Positions 35,404-46,500 of a stretch of 64,000 nucleotides of DNA are shown here, piece after piece (position 1 is the stretch's first letter; each line of letters begins with the position of its first letter). A model generated the notes under the pieces. It saw nothing but the letters and a program-made list of their open reading frames with translations. It made no database searches and was not told the DNA's origin. The stretch covers positions 1 to 64,000 of the forward strand of contig CAYQPF010000009.1 of assembly GCA_964419225.1 (NCBI GenBank), in the 5' to 3' direction. The position numbers and the translations under genes were made by a program. Source of the stretch: CAYQPF01 sp964419225 (GTDB lineage Bacteria; Cloacimonadota; Cloacimonadia; Cloacimonadales; CAYQPF01).

Positions 35404-38400
35404 CTACTTAATTGATGCTTGCTCCGGCAATTCTCCCGTACAAGCTGTTATCCGATAGAATCCCTTTACCCCTGTCTGCGGATGTACATAACTATTGCTA
35501 CTCGTCCAACCAAGATAATTCCAGGTTCCGTCTGTTGTTTCACAATAATAAACCTTGCAATAGGTTGAACCCGGAATATTCGGCCAATCCAGGAAAGTTT
35601 CGTTCCCAACACAGGCAATATTTATATCATGCGGTGTTCCTAAAACTGTGATTTCGATAGAAGTGTTGATCGTTGTATAACAATCATAAATTTCCAGATT
35701 AACAGTCTCCACTCCGAACCATCCCGGATCAGGTGTCATGGTTAATTGTCCGTCAACAAAATCACCAAAAATATGAGCAGAAGGTGTTGGAATGACATTA
35801 TAAGACTCTTCAGCCAAAATCCCGCTCAAAAATACCGGCATATAGAACGAACTATAATTATCCGGCATAATTACAACAGCCTCCGGTAAGCTGCAACCCA
35901 GAGCCTGTCTGGTTGAAAATGATGCCTGAACAGAAGTAAACGTGCCTAAAGAGGATACACAATTCACTCTCCAGTAAAATACAGAATTAGGAGCTAAAGG
36001 GATTAAGGTATGATGTGATATTGCACTGCTATCAGGAGTTTGATAAATAATGTCCAGCATATCAGGATCATTGGCTATTTCCAAACTGTATGCTGTTGCT
36101 CCTGGAAAAGCATTCCAGGTAAAGGTCGGCATTAAAACTGTATTTGTGGTGTCAGGAGATATAGGAGCTGCTACTCTCCAGGTATCAACAACAGATGAAA
36201 TCGCATACAATGCTCCAAGTGGAACACCCAGTGCACTCAACATCCTGGTCTCTGCATTCTGATAATATGTCCCCGCAAACTTCTGCCAGGTCATACCTGT
36301 ATCTGTACTAAAATACAGAGCATTCTTGGAATTATAGGTACCTTGATAATAAAAGTCCATGTTAGCACTCATTTCTGGTACTGCTGTTTCTGGTAATATT
36401 GACCAGTATTCTCCCGTGTTCGAAGGAATATTACCAGGTGCTATCATTGCATGCGTACCGTCTAATGAAACTGCAGCACTGTAATCACTGTTAGGCATAA
36501 TATTCATCTGATGAAAAGCCAGTCCCATTTGGAGAGGTAATCTGGAATTGGTAATTGTACCATTAAGGATCAAGTTGCCGGTATAATAGTCACCTACATT
36601 AGTAAAAGACAGGGTCGCTCCGGCAGGTACTGTCAGACTACTACCCTCGGTTATCACTATTGATGGAAGTGTGTTAACGCCTACCAATGAAAACATAGTC
36701 AGATTATCAATCAATACTGAAACATCTGCAGGAATGTTTAAATTCCGATCTGCACTGCCCCTCAAATGTATCGTACCACCCCAAGCTCCAAGCGGGTCAC
36801 CTCCTAAAGCAACATTTCCATACAAGTAGGCATCAATAGTACCACCAGCTCCAGGCAATACAACACCATTCTGAGTAAAATTACCATTCACTGTAAAAGT
36901 AGATGCATAACCGGGATAACCGTTGATTGTCCCGAAATTTGTCGTCTGTTCGCTAAACACATTATCATTATTGCCCAGATTATTATTACCCCAAAGATTT
37001 ATATCAGAACAATTCAGATAGTAAAGATTGCAAGAATACAACCCTCCATTATAATAATTCCCTCCACCCAGATTAACATTACTGATACCATATCCATTTA
37101 ATAGAAAATTATTTTGGCCGTTATTATAAGAATTAATTGCTTTGCTCTGATCTGATGAAAAACTTAACGAGCTTTGCAAACTTAAACTCTGTGGTCCCAT
37201 CATCGTAACAGTTGAGTTAAAAATTGCATACGGAATGTAAATATTTTGAGTTGCTGTTCCATTGAACCTGGTGTGAGTAGGACTGAAACTTGCTCCGGAA
37301 TAATTCGAGTTAACATTGAGATCTCCAGATATATAAACCTCAAGTGTTCCCCCTTCCCCTGGCTCTACTACACCGCCATCAACAATTAAATTTGTAGTAG
37401 TAAAAGAGATATTATTTCCTATTGCTCCTCTTAAAGTGGTATGTACAGTTAAACCATTTTGAAACTCCGTTTGACTATCATTTAAAACACAGATTCCCGT
37501 AAAAGCAACTGGTAAGTTAAAATCACAGTTATACATAGACATGTTGTTTAAAGTTACTCCGGCATGCGGTGTCTCTGCATTAGCAATACGACAATTTGAA
37601 AAAAAACCATCACTAATCATCGCAGGTCTGTACAAAATGAAACCACTGTCTTCATCACCACTGAGTACATGACCATTAAGATAAACTGGAATAGCAAGAT
37701 CATCAAGGTCAATACTTGGAGAAAGAATTATTGTACTACCATTATTGGTTATATTGCAATGGATAAAATAAGAACCGTTGAGATTGAGATATTTTGTTTC
37801 ATTACTAATAAAAGTAAGATTACTAATATTGAGTGTGTCGCTAAGACTACAGTCTCCATCCAAAAAAATCTCAAGTGTTCCATATTCACCTGCTGTTACC
37901 TTGTTTCGGACATTAAAGAACCCGTGAATTGTCGTCTGGATACTCTGACCTGCTGCAGAATCCATCCCCCACCAAATAGTCAAGCCAGCGTTAAATAATA
38001 CATTACTGTCCATTAATGTAACATTTGAGAACTCGGGATTGCAGTTAAAAATTACAGATGAAACCTGACATCCCATTAACTCCCCTCCATCTGTAAAAGC
38101 ACTGTTAATATATCCTGCCGTAAGATGAGCAGAATAAATTCTATGAGCGTAAATATCAAGATAACCTACAGAAAATGTATGAAGCGGAGTGCTATATCTA
38201 AACGTAAGATCTGAAGTCAACTTGATATATGACCACTGATTGACAAAATTGCCGTCGATAACTGCACCAATCCCTATTAATTGTGGGTTATTGGCTGGTC
38301 GGTTCCCACTGAAATAAGTATTACTGACATTATACACAATAGTATAATCATTATAATATTGAGCTACCTCAATATTTCCACCCAGAAAGATATCTAATGT

Positions 38401-39291
38401 CCCACCTTCGCCCCAGGAAATTGTTCCACTGGTAACCACAAGATTACCTGTTATTGTTGTCTGACTCGCTGTATTAATGTTACCCCATAAAGATCCACCC
38501 TCGATAGTAACATTATTAAACATACTAGAGTTATCTAAAACTGCCACCGGCCCTGTAAAATATGCCGTTTCTGCGACTGTAGTTGCAGTAAAATGACAAT
38601 TGTTATAAGTATTGTGATTTACTGGACTGGTTGTAGTCAATTCACAATTGCTGAAAGCACAATTGGTAAAATTAGCTGTTGCCCACTGTTCCACTTTAGC
38701 ATATTCAAATCTCCCCCAGTTACTTTCAGGAAAAGTAACCGAAGTTTGAACCTGAATTATTACATTGGAATTTGCTGTATCAAATATTGAACTAAGAACA
38801 GCAGAAGGACTGTTCCAAAAAATACATGTATTATTTACTATGCCATCACCTAAAGCTGTAAACGTTGTCCGATGGACATAATATTCGCTGTTGTTGTGAA
38901 CCTGTAGATCACCACCTATTTGTACATCAAGATTCCCGTCTGTACCTGCCTGAAGCCGTCCTCCAGTTCCTAAACCCAAACTTTGTATTAGATGCACACT
39001 ATTATGTACAATTAAAGTTGTAAGCATTCCATTTGCCCCAAGTAAAACACTCTGACCCTCTGTTCCACCTGTTATTGTCAGATTGTTTATGGAAACCTCA
39101 GTCGCTCCATCCATCTGAATTATGTGACTATTTCTGATGGTAACATTATCATTAATTCCAGGGATTGTTGTCGTGCCCCAAGTTGAAGGAGCATACCAAC
39201 TACCGCTTTGGTGAGAAGTATAATTAGCTCCGAATAAAATTGTCAGAGGAAGTAAAACAAAAACAAAAACTAATCCAATTGTCCTTTTCAT
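35404..39291 (-). CDS. Giant secreted beta-helix-like protein, tandem paralogue 1
   Basis: A 1295-residue exported protein. ATG 39291 is preferred over TTG 39297 because the SD AAGGAG abuts the TTG and is 6 nt from the ATG. The signal peptide ends about LFGA. The N-terminus ('SGSWYAPSTWGTTTIPGINDNVTI') resembles G8-type or right-handed beta-helix starts. Residues ~60-960 are short beta-repeats with Asn-rich turns and recurring 'GxGGTLxxYLxGN' units. Then come an Fn3 domain ('TFTWNAFPGATAYSLEIAND'), a 'GDFVDGQLTMTPDPGWFGVE' Ig-like domain, and a final Fn3-like domain ending KGFYRITAC. The role is probably adhesion or cell-surface structure. The last ~260 codons are almost identical to those of the paralogue at 39445. 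Confidence 0.82.
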   Translation of the reverse strand: MKRTIGLVFVFVLLPLTILFGANYTSHQSGSWYAPSTWGTTTIPGINDNVTIRNSHIIQMDGATEVSINNLTITGGTEGQSVLLGANGMLTTLIVHNSVHLIQSLGLGTGGRLQAGTDGNLDVQIGGDLQVHNNSEYYVHRTTFTALGDGIVNNTCIFWNSPSAVLSSIFDTANSNVIIQVQTSVTFPESNWGRFEYAKVEQWATANFTNCAFSNCELTTTSPVNHNTYNNCHFTATTVAETAYFTGPVAVLDNSSMFNNVTIEGGSLWGNINTASQTTITGNLVVTSGTISWGEGGTLDIFLGGNIEVAQYYNDYTIVYNVSNTYFSGNRPANNPQLIGIGAVIDGNFVNQWSYIKLTSDLTFRYSTPLHTFSVGYLDIYAHRIYSAHLTAGYINSAFTDGGELMGCQVSSVIFNCNPEFSNVTLMDSNVLFNAGLTIWWGMDSAAGQSIQTTIHGFFNVRNKVTAGEYGTLEIFLDGDCSLSDTLNISNLTFISNETKYLNLNGSYFIHCNITNNGSTIILSPSIDLDDLAIPVYLNGHVLSGDEDSGFILYRPAMISDGFFSNCRIANAETPHAGVTLNNMSMYNCDFNLPVAFTGICVLNDSQTEFQNGLTVHTTLRGAIGNNISFTTTNLIVDGGVVEPGEGGTLEVYISGDLNVNSNYSGASFSPTHTRFNGTATQNIYIPYAIFNSTVTMMGPQSLSLQSSLSFSSDQSKAINSYNNGQNNFLLNGYGISNVNLGGGNYYNGGLYSCNLYYLNCSDINLWGNNNLGNNDNVFSEQTTNFGTINGYPGYASTFTVNGNFTQNGVVLPGAGGTIDAYLYGNVALGGDPLGAWGGTIHLRGSADRNLNIPADVSVLIDNLTMFSLVGVNTLPSIVITEGSSLTVPAGATLSFTNVGDYYTGNLILNGTITNSRLPLQMGLAFHQMNIMPNSDYSAAVSLDGTHAMIAPGNIPSNTGEYWSILPETAVPEMSANMDFYYQGTYNSKNALYFSTDTGMTWQKFAGTYYQNAETRMLSALGVPLGALYAISSVVDTWRVAAPISPDTTNTVLMPTFTWNAFPGATAYSLEIANDPDMLDIIYQTPDSSAISHHTLIPLAPNSVFYWRVNCVSSLGTFTSVQASFSTRQALGCSLPEAVVIMPDNYSSFYMPVFLSGILAEESYNVIPTPSAHIFGDFVDGQLTMTPDPGWFGVETVNLEIYDCYTTINTSIEITVLGTPHDINIACVGNETFLDWPNIPGSTYCKVYYCETTDGTWNYLGWTSSNSYVHPQTGVKGFYRITACTGELPEQASIK

Positions 39292-39324
39292 TATCAACTC
39301 CTTAAGTTACTAAATAATAATTAA

Positions 39325-39353
39325 AATTAACTTTTTATAATTTTTCTTGTCAA
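39325..39353 (-). promoter_or_regulatory. Putative promoter of paralogue 1
   Basis: TTGACA (39353-39348), a 17-bp spacer, TTAATT (39330-39325). The sequence upstream of the -35 (ATTATTATC) is the same as upstream of paralogue 2. Confidence 0.4.
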
Positions 39354-39384
39354 GATAATAATGGATTTTTAATTTTAATATTAT

Positions 39385-39425
39385 AAAAAATAAAAAACCA
39401 GCCAGTCTCAAAAGACAAGCTGGTT
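39385..39425 (-). terminator. Terminator of paralogue 2
   Basis: On the minus strand, AACCAGC-TT-GTCT, loop, AGAC-TG-GCTGGTT then a T-rich tract (TTTTTTATTTTTTAT). It begins 20 nt after the stop at 39445. Confidence 0.8.
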
Positions 39426-39444
39426 TTATACAAGAAATTGATCT

Positions 39445-42400
39445 TTATTTTATAGATGTTTGCTCAGGCAACCCTCCCGTACAGGCTGTTATCCGATAGA
39501 ATCCCTTTACCCCTGTCTGCGGATGTACATAACTATTGCTACTCGTCCAACCAAGATAATTCCAGGTTCCGTCTGTTGTTTCACAATAATAAACCTTGCA
39601 ATAGGTTGAACCCGGAATATTCGGCCAATCCAGGAAAGTTTCGTTCCCAACACAGGCAATATTTATATCATGCGGTGTTCCTAAAACTGTGATTTCGATA
39701 GAAGTGTTGATCGTTGTATAACAATCATAAATTTCCAGATTAACAGTCTCCACTCCGAACCATCCCGGATCAGGTGTCATGGTTAATTGTCCGTCAACAA
39801 AATCACCAAAAATATGAGCAGAAGGTGTTGGAATGACATTATAAGACTCTTCAGACAAAATCCCGCTCAAAAATACCGGCATATAGAACGAACTATAATT
39901 ATCCGGCAGGATTACTACTGCCTCCGGCAAGCTGCAACCCAGAGCCTGTCTGGTTGAAAATGATGCCTGAACAGAGGTAAACGTGCCTAAAGAAGATACA
40001 CAATTCACTCTCCAGTAAAATACAGAATTTGGAGCTAAAGGGATTAAGGCATGATGTGATGTTGCACTGCTATCAGGAGTTTGATAAATAATGTCCAGCA
40101 TATCAGGGTCATTAGCTATTACTAAACTGTATGCTGTCGCTCCCGGAAAAGCATTCCAGGTAAAGGTCGGCATTAAGACTGTATTTGTAGTATCAGGAGA
40201 TATAAGAGCTGTTTCTCTCCAGGTATCAACAACTGGTGAAATAGCATAAAATGCATTCAATGGGGCATACAAGGCTGTGAGCATTCGTGTTTCCGGATTC
40301 TGATATGATGTCCCGGCAAATTTATGCCAGGTAACCTTATTGTCTGTACTATAGAACAAGGCATTTTTAGAATTATATTCTCCCTGATAGTAGAAATTCA
40401 TAGTCGCTGTCATATCCGGAATAACTGTTTCTGAATACATTTCCCAATATTCTCCTGTATTATTGGCAAGAGAACCCGGATCATACATAGCATGATAGCC
40501 TTCCAAAAATCCCGCTTCACTATAATCACCATTAAGAGTCAGGTTCAATTGATGATATATCAAACTTTCAGGGATTGGATTTCTTGAATTTTGCAGAACC
40601 CCGTTCAATATCAAATTTCCTGTGTAATACTGTCCTGGATGAACAAAAGTAAGATTTGTTAAACTGGGAACTGTTACTGAGCAGTTGTCAGCAATTGTAA
40701 AACTCGGCATTCGGCACATTCCTGTTAATGAAAAATTAGCATTACCGTCTGTTTCATCACCATCAACCACTATATTGGCTGATGCCATATTGATTTCAAG
40801 ATGTCTCGCTGTATTACCTCTTAAATGAATGACTCCATTCCAACTGTTAATTCCTGACTCACTGAACAATACATCTCCATATGTATATGATTCGATAGTT
40901 CCTCCGGTACCTGCAAGAACATTTCCTAAATTCTGGAAGTTATTCATAACTTTTAATACTGAGTTTGCTCCCATACTACCACGTATTGTTCCAGAATTAT
41001 ATGTATTACCGTTAAAAACAATATCAGTTGTGCCTAATAAAAAATCATCTGAGATTTGGATATTTCTAAAACTGGTATGAAATGCTCCTGAATTCCCAAT
41101 AACCCCGTCATGAACGTAACCATTGTTTAAGGTCACATTAGACATTATATGATTTTCAAGATTTATTTCACAGCCTGATTCCATGGTAATCGTCTTATTA
41201 TTGAAAGATATGTTATTAATAAATGCCAGATTACTGCCGGAAGAAACATTTATGGTAGAATTTATGGCATTTTCTGAAAAAATCCTGGTTTCACCTGCAT
41301 AACGGAAATTTATTTCTGTAGCATTCATTTGAGCATTTACCAAAGAAACATAATTACCATATATATTCAGGGACATTGTTCCATATTCACCCGGAGATAT
41401 TATACCATTTCCCATTGTAAGGTTTTGAGTTTTCACAGAAATTGGCATTCCAAAAGCACCTGTTAATAAGGTCAGTACATTTAAGGTATTATGAAATTCT
41501 GTTTGATTGTCATCAAGAACACAAGTCCCCATTACTTCTACAGGTAAATAAAAATCACAATCAAGCATCGCAATGTTGTTCAGAGTTACTCCTGCATGCG
41601 GTGTCTCTGCATTTGCCATCCTGCAATATGCAAAAAACCCATTGCTGATCATCACAGATCTGCTCAAAACAAACCGATTATTATCATTACTCCAGTCACC
41701 CAAAAGTTGAGCTCCATTAAGATAGATGGGAAGAGTTTGTTCATATGGATCTATATATGGATTAATCACCAATGTTTCCCCATTATTTGTTATATTACTA
41801 AAAATTGGATTATCACTTTGAATATGAAGATATTTTGTACCTGTGCCAGTAAAAGTAAGGTTACTGACCCTGAGCGTATCCATAAGATAGCAATCTCCAT
41901 TAAGAATTATACTAAAAGAACCCCATTGCTTGGCCTGGACAATTCCCCGAACATACATAATGCCATTGATTGTCGTTTGAATATTTTGACCTTCTGCTGA
42001 GTATAATGCCATTCTTATAGTTAACCCTTCGTTAAATACTACATTATTATCATTTATTGTACAATATGTAAGTTCTGGCATATTATTAAATACAATTGAG
42101 GATATCTCACAACCAATTATTTCTCCATAGTTATAATAACATGTTATATAACCTCCTGTTAATTGAGCATTTCTTATTTCATTATCAAGAATATTAGCAT
42201 ATCCAACATTGAAAGTATATTTTGTAGGAGCTTCTTCAAACCATATACCACTATCAAGCCGTAAGTATGACCATTGGTTGACTAAATTACCTTCGAATCC
42301 TAAATTCGTAAAAATAGTTTGTGGGTTGTTCTCAGGACGGTTCCCATTTAAATAGGTATTAGTTACTTTGTATTCACATTCCCACCAGCCTCCAAGATTC

Positions 42401-43320
42401 ATATTACCACCTATAAATAAATCTAAAGTTCCTCCATCTCCCCATGATATTGTACCAGTGGTTAATGTCAAATTTCCTGTGATACTTGTCTGACTGGCAG
42501 CATTAATATTGCCCCAAAGCGATCCACCTTCAATAGTAACATTGTTAAACATACTTGAGTTGTCTAAAACTGCCACCGGCCCTGTAAAATAAACAGTTTG
42601 AACTGCTGTTGTTGCTGTGAAATGGCAATTGCTAAAAGTATTGTGTCCTGTGGAGCTGGTTGGTGTCAATTCACAATTCCTGAACGCACAATTAGTAAAA
42701 CCTACAGTTGACCAGAGGTGAATCTTCGAGTTCTCAAAACTTCCCCAAATACTTCCGTTTAAATTGAGTGCAGATTGAACCTGAATTATTATATCCGGAT
42801 TAGCTGTATCGAAAATTGAATTCATAGATGCTGTGATACCTTGATATAAAGGACATATATTTTGTGTATTTCCTTCCCCTAAAGCTGTAAAAGTAGTTCT
42901 CCTCGCGTAGTATTCACAACTATTGGATACTTGAAGATTATCTCCCACCTGAACATCCAGAATACCATCTGTTCCTGCTCGTAAAATGCTTCCATTTGCA
43001 TAGATGGTATTCTCAGTTAGATGAACATTATTTCTTACTATCAGGGTTGTAAGCATCGAATTTGCACCTAATAATACCCCTTGTCCACCAGCACCACCTG
43101 TTATTACCAAACTACGGATGGATATTTGTGACGCTCCATCCAGCTGAATAATGTGACCACTACGGATGGTAACATCATCATTAATTCCCGGGATTGTTAT
43201 GCCGCCCCAGGTTGAAGGTGAAAACCAACTCCCACTTTGATAGGAATTAAAAGAAGCTCCGAACAAAATTGTCAGAGGGAGTAAAACAAAAATAAAAATT
43301 AATCCAATTGTCCTTTTCAT
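39445..43320 (-). CDS. Giant secreted beta-helix-like protein, tandem paralogue 2
   Basis: A 1291-residue protein with the same plan as its neighbour at 35404: signal peptide (MKRTIGLIFIFVLLPLTILF), 'SGSWFSPSTWGGITIPGINDDVTI', a long repeat-rich beta region, Fn3, 'GDFVDGQLTMTPDPGWFGVE', and a C-terminal Fn3-like domain. The middle is clearly diverged in patches, while the first ~300 residues are similar and the C-terminus is almost identical. The promoter (TTGACA, 43381-43376), SD AAGGAG and terminator are its own. The pair arose by tandem duplication. Confidence 0.82.
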   Translation of the reverse strand: MKRTIGLIFIFVLLPLTILFGASFNSYQSGSWFSPSTWGGITIPGINDDVTIRSGHIIQLDGASQISIRSLVITGGAGGQGVLLGANSMLTTLIVRNNVHLTENTIYANGSILRAGTDGILDVQVGDNLQVSNSCEYYARRTTFTALGEGNTQNICPLYQGITASMNSIFDTANPDIIIQVQSALNLNGSIWGSFENSKIHLWSTVGFTNCAFRNCELTPTSSTGHNTFSNCHFTATTAVQTVYFTGPVAVLDNSSMFNNVTIEGGSLWGNINAASQTSITGNLTLTTGTISWGDGGTLDLFIGGNMNLGGWWECEYKVTNTYLNGNRPENNPQTIFTNLGFEGNLVNQWSYLRLDSGIWFEEAPTKYTFNVGYANILDNEIRNAQLTGGYITCYYNYGEIIGCEISSIVFNNMPELTYCTINDNNVVFNEGLTIRMALYSAEGQNIQTTINGIMYVRGIVQAKQWGSFSIILNGDCYLMDTLRVSNLTFTGTGTKYLHIQSDNPIFSNITNNGETLVINPYIDPYEQTLPIYLNGAQLLGDWSNDNNRFVLSRSVMISNGFFAYCRMANAETPHAGVTLNNIAMLDCDFYLPVEVMGTCVLDDNQTEFHNTLNVLTLLTGAFGMPISVKTQNLTMGNGIISPGEYGTMSLNIYGNYVSLVNAQMNATEINFRYAGETRIFSENAINSTINVSSGSNLAFINNISFNNKTITMESGCEINLENHIMSNVTLNNGYVHDGVIGNSGAFHTSFRNIQISDDFLLGTTDIVFNGNTYNSGTIRGSMGANSVLKVMNNFQNLGNVLAGTGGTIESYTYGDVLFSESGINSWNGVIHLRGNTARHLEINMASANIVVDGDETDGNANFSLTGMCRMPSFTIADNCSVTVPSLTNLTFVHPGQYYTGNLILNGVLQNSRNPIPESLIYHQLNLTLNGDYSEAGFLEGYHAMYDPGSLANNTGEYWEMYSETVIPDMTATMNFYYQGEYNSKNALFYSTDNKVTWHKFAGTSYQNPETRMLTALYAPLNAFYAISPVVDTWRETALISPDTTNTVLMPTFTWNAFPGATAYSLVIANDPDMLDIIYQTPDSSATSHHALIPLAPNSVFYWRVNCVSSLGTFTSVQASFSTRQALGCSLPEAVVILPDNYSSFYMPVFLSGILSEESYNVIPTPSAHIFGDFVDGQLTMTPDPGWFGVETVNLEIYDCYTTINTSIEITVLGTPHDINIACVGNETFLDWPNIPGSTYCKVYYCETTDGTWNYLGWTSSNSYVHPQTGVKGFYRITACTGGLPEQTSIK

Positions 43321-43351
43321 AATCCACTCCTTAAGATAATTAATAATAACA

Positions 43352-43381
43352 AATTTACGATTTTATATTTGTTTTTGTCAA
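43352..43381 (-). promoter_or_regulatory. Putative promoter of paralogue 2
   Basis: TTGACA (43381-43376), an 18-bp spacer, TAAATT (43357-43352), about 30 nt before the ATG. Confidence 0.45.
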
Positions 43382-43524
43382 GATAATAATGCTGAATATT
43401 TTCATACTGTGAATTTGATTTCCTAACCAATAAATTATAATTTTTCTTGACTTCCTCAAAACCCAACTCCATATTTGCTGATAATAAGTTAAACTGGTAA
43501 AATTTGTGTATAAGGGAGGAGAAA

Positions 43525-46500
43525 ATGAAGAAAGTATTTCTATTATTTATGTTTTTGCTTTTAAGCATTAGCCTGATAGGTATGGTTGAGCAATTGAGTC
43601 TGACTGAACAAATTCAAAAAGCAAAACTGATCTTTAAAGGTCAGTCCATCGACAAAGAATGTTATTGGAATCCTCAAAATACTGCTATTATTACCCGTTA
43701 TACCTTTCAAATTGAAAAAGTTCTTTTTGGAAACTACGAAAATAAGGAAATTCAGTTAGAATTCTTCGGTGGTGAAATTGACGGCAAAGGTGTGCATGCC
43801 TCAGATGTACCTGAAATCAATCTAAATGAGGAAAGTGTTTATCTGATTACTGATCCGGCTGTCCGACACCTTTCTCCTATAACAGGAGTCTATCAGGGCT
43901 TGTATGTAGAAGCTATCGACTCAGAAACCGGTCAATCTGTTGTCAAAACAGGTGATGGTAAAACCTTTAAGACAGATTTCGGCACAACTCCCAACCTGCA
44001 GGATTTCACCCAAATGCTTATAACTATGATTCCTACGGCTAAAAGTTTACCCTTACCTGATAAATCTATTCCTCCTGAACTGCAAAAATATGTCATAACT
44101 GACCTTACTGAATTACCTTATGATGATTCTTCCAAACCCAAAGGCGGAGTCGTAAATCTCCAGGGAAATCCTGTTGAAATCAATAAACCCACTCCCTTAA
44201 CGGAAGAATCCAGTTTAATACAAGGCTCTGCCAGTACTGCATCTGAACCCAAATATGTCTTATATAGCTTTAAATGGCAGGGAAATGATTATGACGCTTT
44301 CAATACTTTACCTGCTGGGGGTACTTTATCAGGGCATGATTTAAGTATGATGGCCAGATGGAATCAATATGTCGATCTATTCATGAGATACCAAACTTCT
44401 TCAGGAACCTGGGCTGCTAATAATGACATTAGTGATCAATGTGGGTTCGTCAGCAATGCTTTAATGGAGGAACATTTCGATTTCAGTTGGGGATCTTATC
44501 TTGCTGTTTGCGTTTCCTACCACGATGGAAATGAAATGACTGAAACCGATATTGCTTTTAATCCTGTATATTATTGGACTTCCAATGATTCAGCAGCTTA
44601 TTATCAATCAAATCTTCATTCAATTGACCAAGCTATGCTGCATGAATTAGGGCATGCTACAGGGTTTGATCATGACTTTTATGCCCAGTCTATTATGGCT
44701 TATGCACCTCACGTGTTCCGCTCATACCCATTTATTTACCACGATGATGTTAGCGGTCTTAGAGCTATGTATCCATCAAGAATGCAAAACTTTACAGATG
44801 GATACATTACTGGATTTTATGTTAATACAGCCTATGAAAACGCTTGGGGACATTCGACTTACTCTTGTGCTAATGACAGCCTCCTTCAGGGACAACACTT
44901 TGATATCAATAATTTGACTTTGGCTAATTCAGGAACTTCCAATATCACTGTTCAAGCTGATTTCTATCTTGTAAGCTCTGTTTATGACTATTCAGATGCC
45001 ATCCCCTTAGGTAGCCAATCATACGTTGATATTTCAGGCACTTATGCAATTAGTGCTACTTCTCTTACCGTTCCTCGATTCACACCCCCCGGACGTTATA
45101 AAGTGATGATTGTCACAAATACGGCAAATGATGGCTGCTTCTATAATGACATCACCTGGGTCGGCAAAACGCTCAAAGTCGGTACTGCTCCTGCCGATGG
45201 TATCTGGATTGGTTCCACCAGTAACAACTGGCATACAGCAGCAAACTGGTCAAATGAGATTATCCCTACATCGACAATGGATGTAGTTATCCCTGACAGC
45301 TGCACTTATTACCCTTATATTACTGATGCTGATGCCTTCTGCAAAAATATAATGATTGAAAAAGATGCCCAACTGGCTATGTATAACAACTGTGTTCTTA
45401 CTGTGAATGGTAATTACACTACCAGTGGTAATCTATACATGCTTCCAGCTGCTCCTAAAATCTATATCAGCGGATTTATGCATTGGAAACAATATTCTAA
45501 TATGTCAGAGAGTTCTTACGACTATGAAATCCATGTACAGGGTGACTGGATCATGGACTATAATGCTACTGCCACCTTCAATACTGGAACCCAAATCTTT
45601 GAAGGTTCTTCAAATGCCAGCTTTATTACTTCCAGTCCCAACAGCTACCTGACAAATGTCGTTATCTCCAAAACTTCCGGGCATGGCATGTTCTATCCAG
45701 CCAGCTCACATGCCGATCTGAGAATCACAAACCTCACCCTGAATGCAGGCACTTTCTTTCAACAAACGTCCATGTACAGCCTGGTAATGGGGGGAAATCT
45801 TACTACTCATGCCACTGCCAACTTCTCTCAATATGCAGGTGAACTGAAATTAAACGGATACACTCAGGTTATCAACTTTGGTAATAACGGTTGTTTTGTG
45901 AATAATCTTTATATGAATAGTGCCTCCATTGTCACTCTGAATTGTCCCCTTAACATTTATGGCGACATTTTCCTCTTTACAGGTACTCTCATCCCCAATG
46001 GATATACAATTTACCTCAAAGGAAGCTGGCTCCAGGGACCTGGTGCCTCCTTTGAAAAAGGGGTTGGAAGAGTTGTTTTGAACGGTTATCTTGACCAATA
46101 TATTGAAAGCACCTGGTTTCACACTCTCGAAATTAATAAAAATGGTGGAATCGTGAATATTCTCGAAAATCAGTTTGTTAATGTTGACAGCTACGACTAT
46201 ACAAATGGAACTCTGGTTCTGAATGGTGGATTTTTCATTGCTCATGATATGGCAGATTTCAATTTAATTGGTAATTATATTGTAAATACAGGGCATTTGA
46301 ACCTAACCATGAACTCCACGACTTCTTTCAACTTCAATGGTAATATGACTATCAACGGAGGTGAAGTCAATCTCCAAGGTGGCTCCGGCTTCTGCTGGTG
46401 GCCCTACAGTACCGCTTCCTCTTTGACTATGACAGGCGGTGTTCTCGAATTCAATAATACGACCTGGGCTGTCCACAATACACCCGCTGCCTTCACCGCC

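Noticed and set aside
35412..35651. Plus-strand frame repeated at 39456-39692
   Set aside because: The two are nearly identical only because they are antisense to the duplicated C-termini of the giant paralogues.
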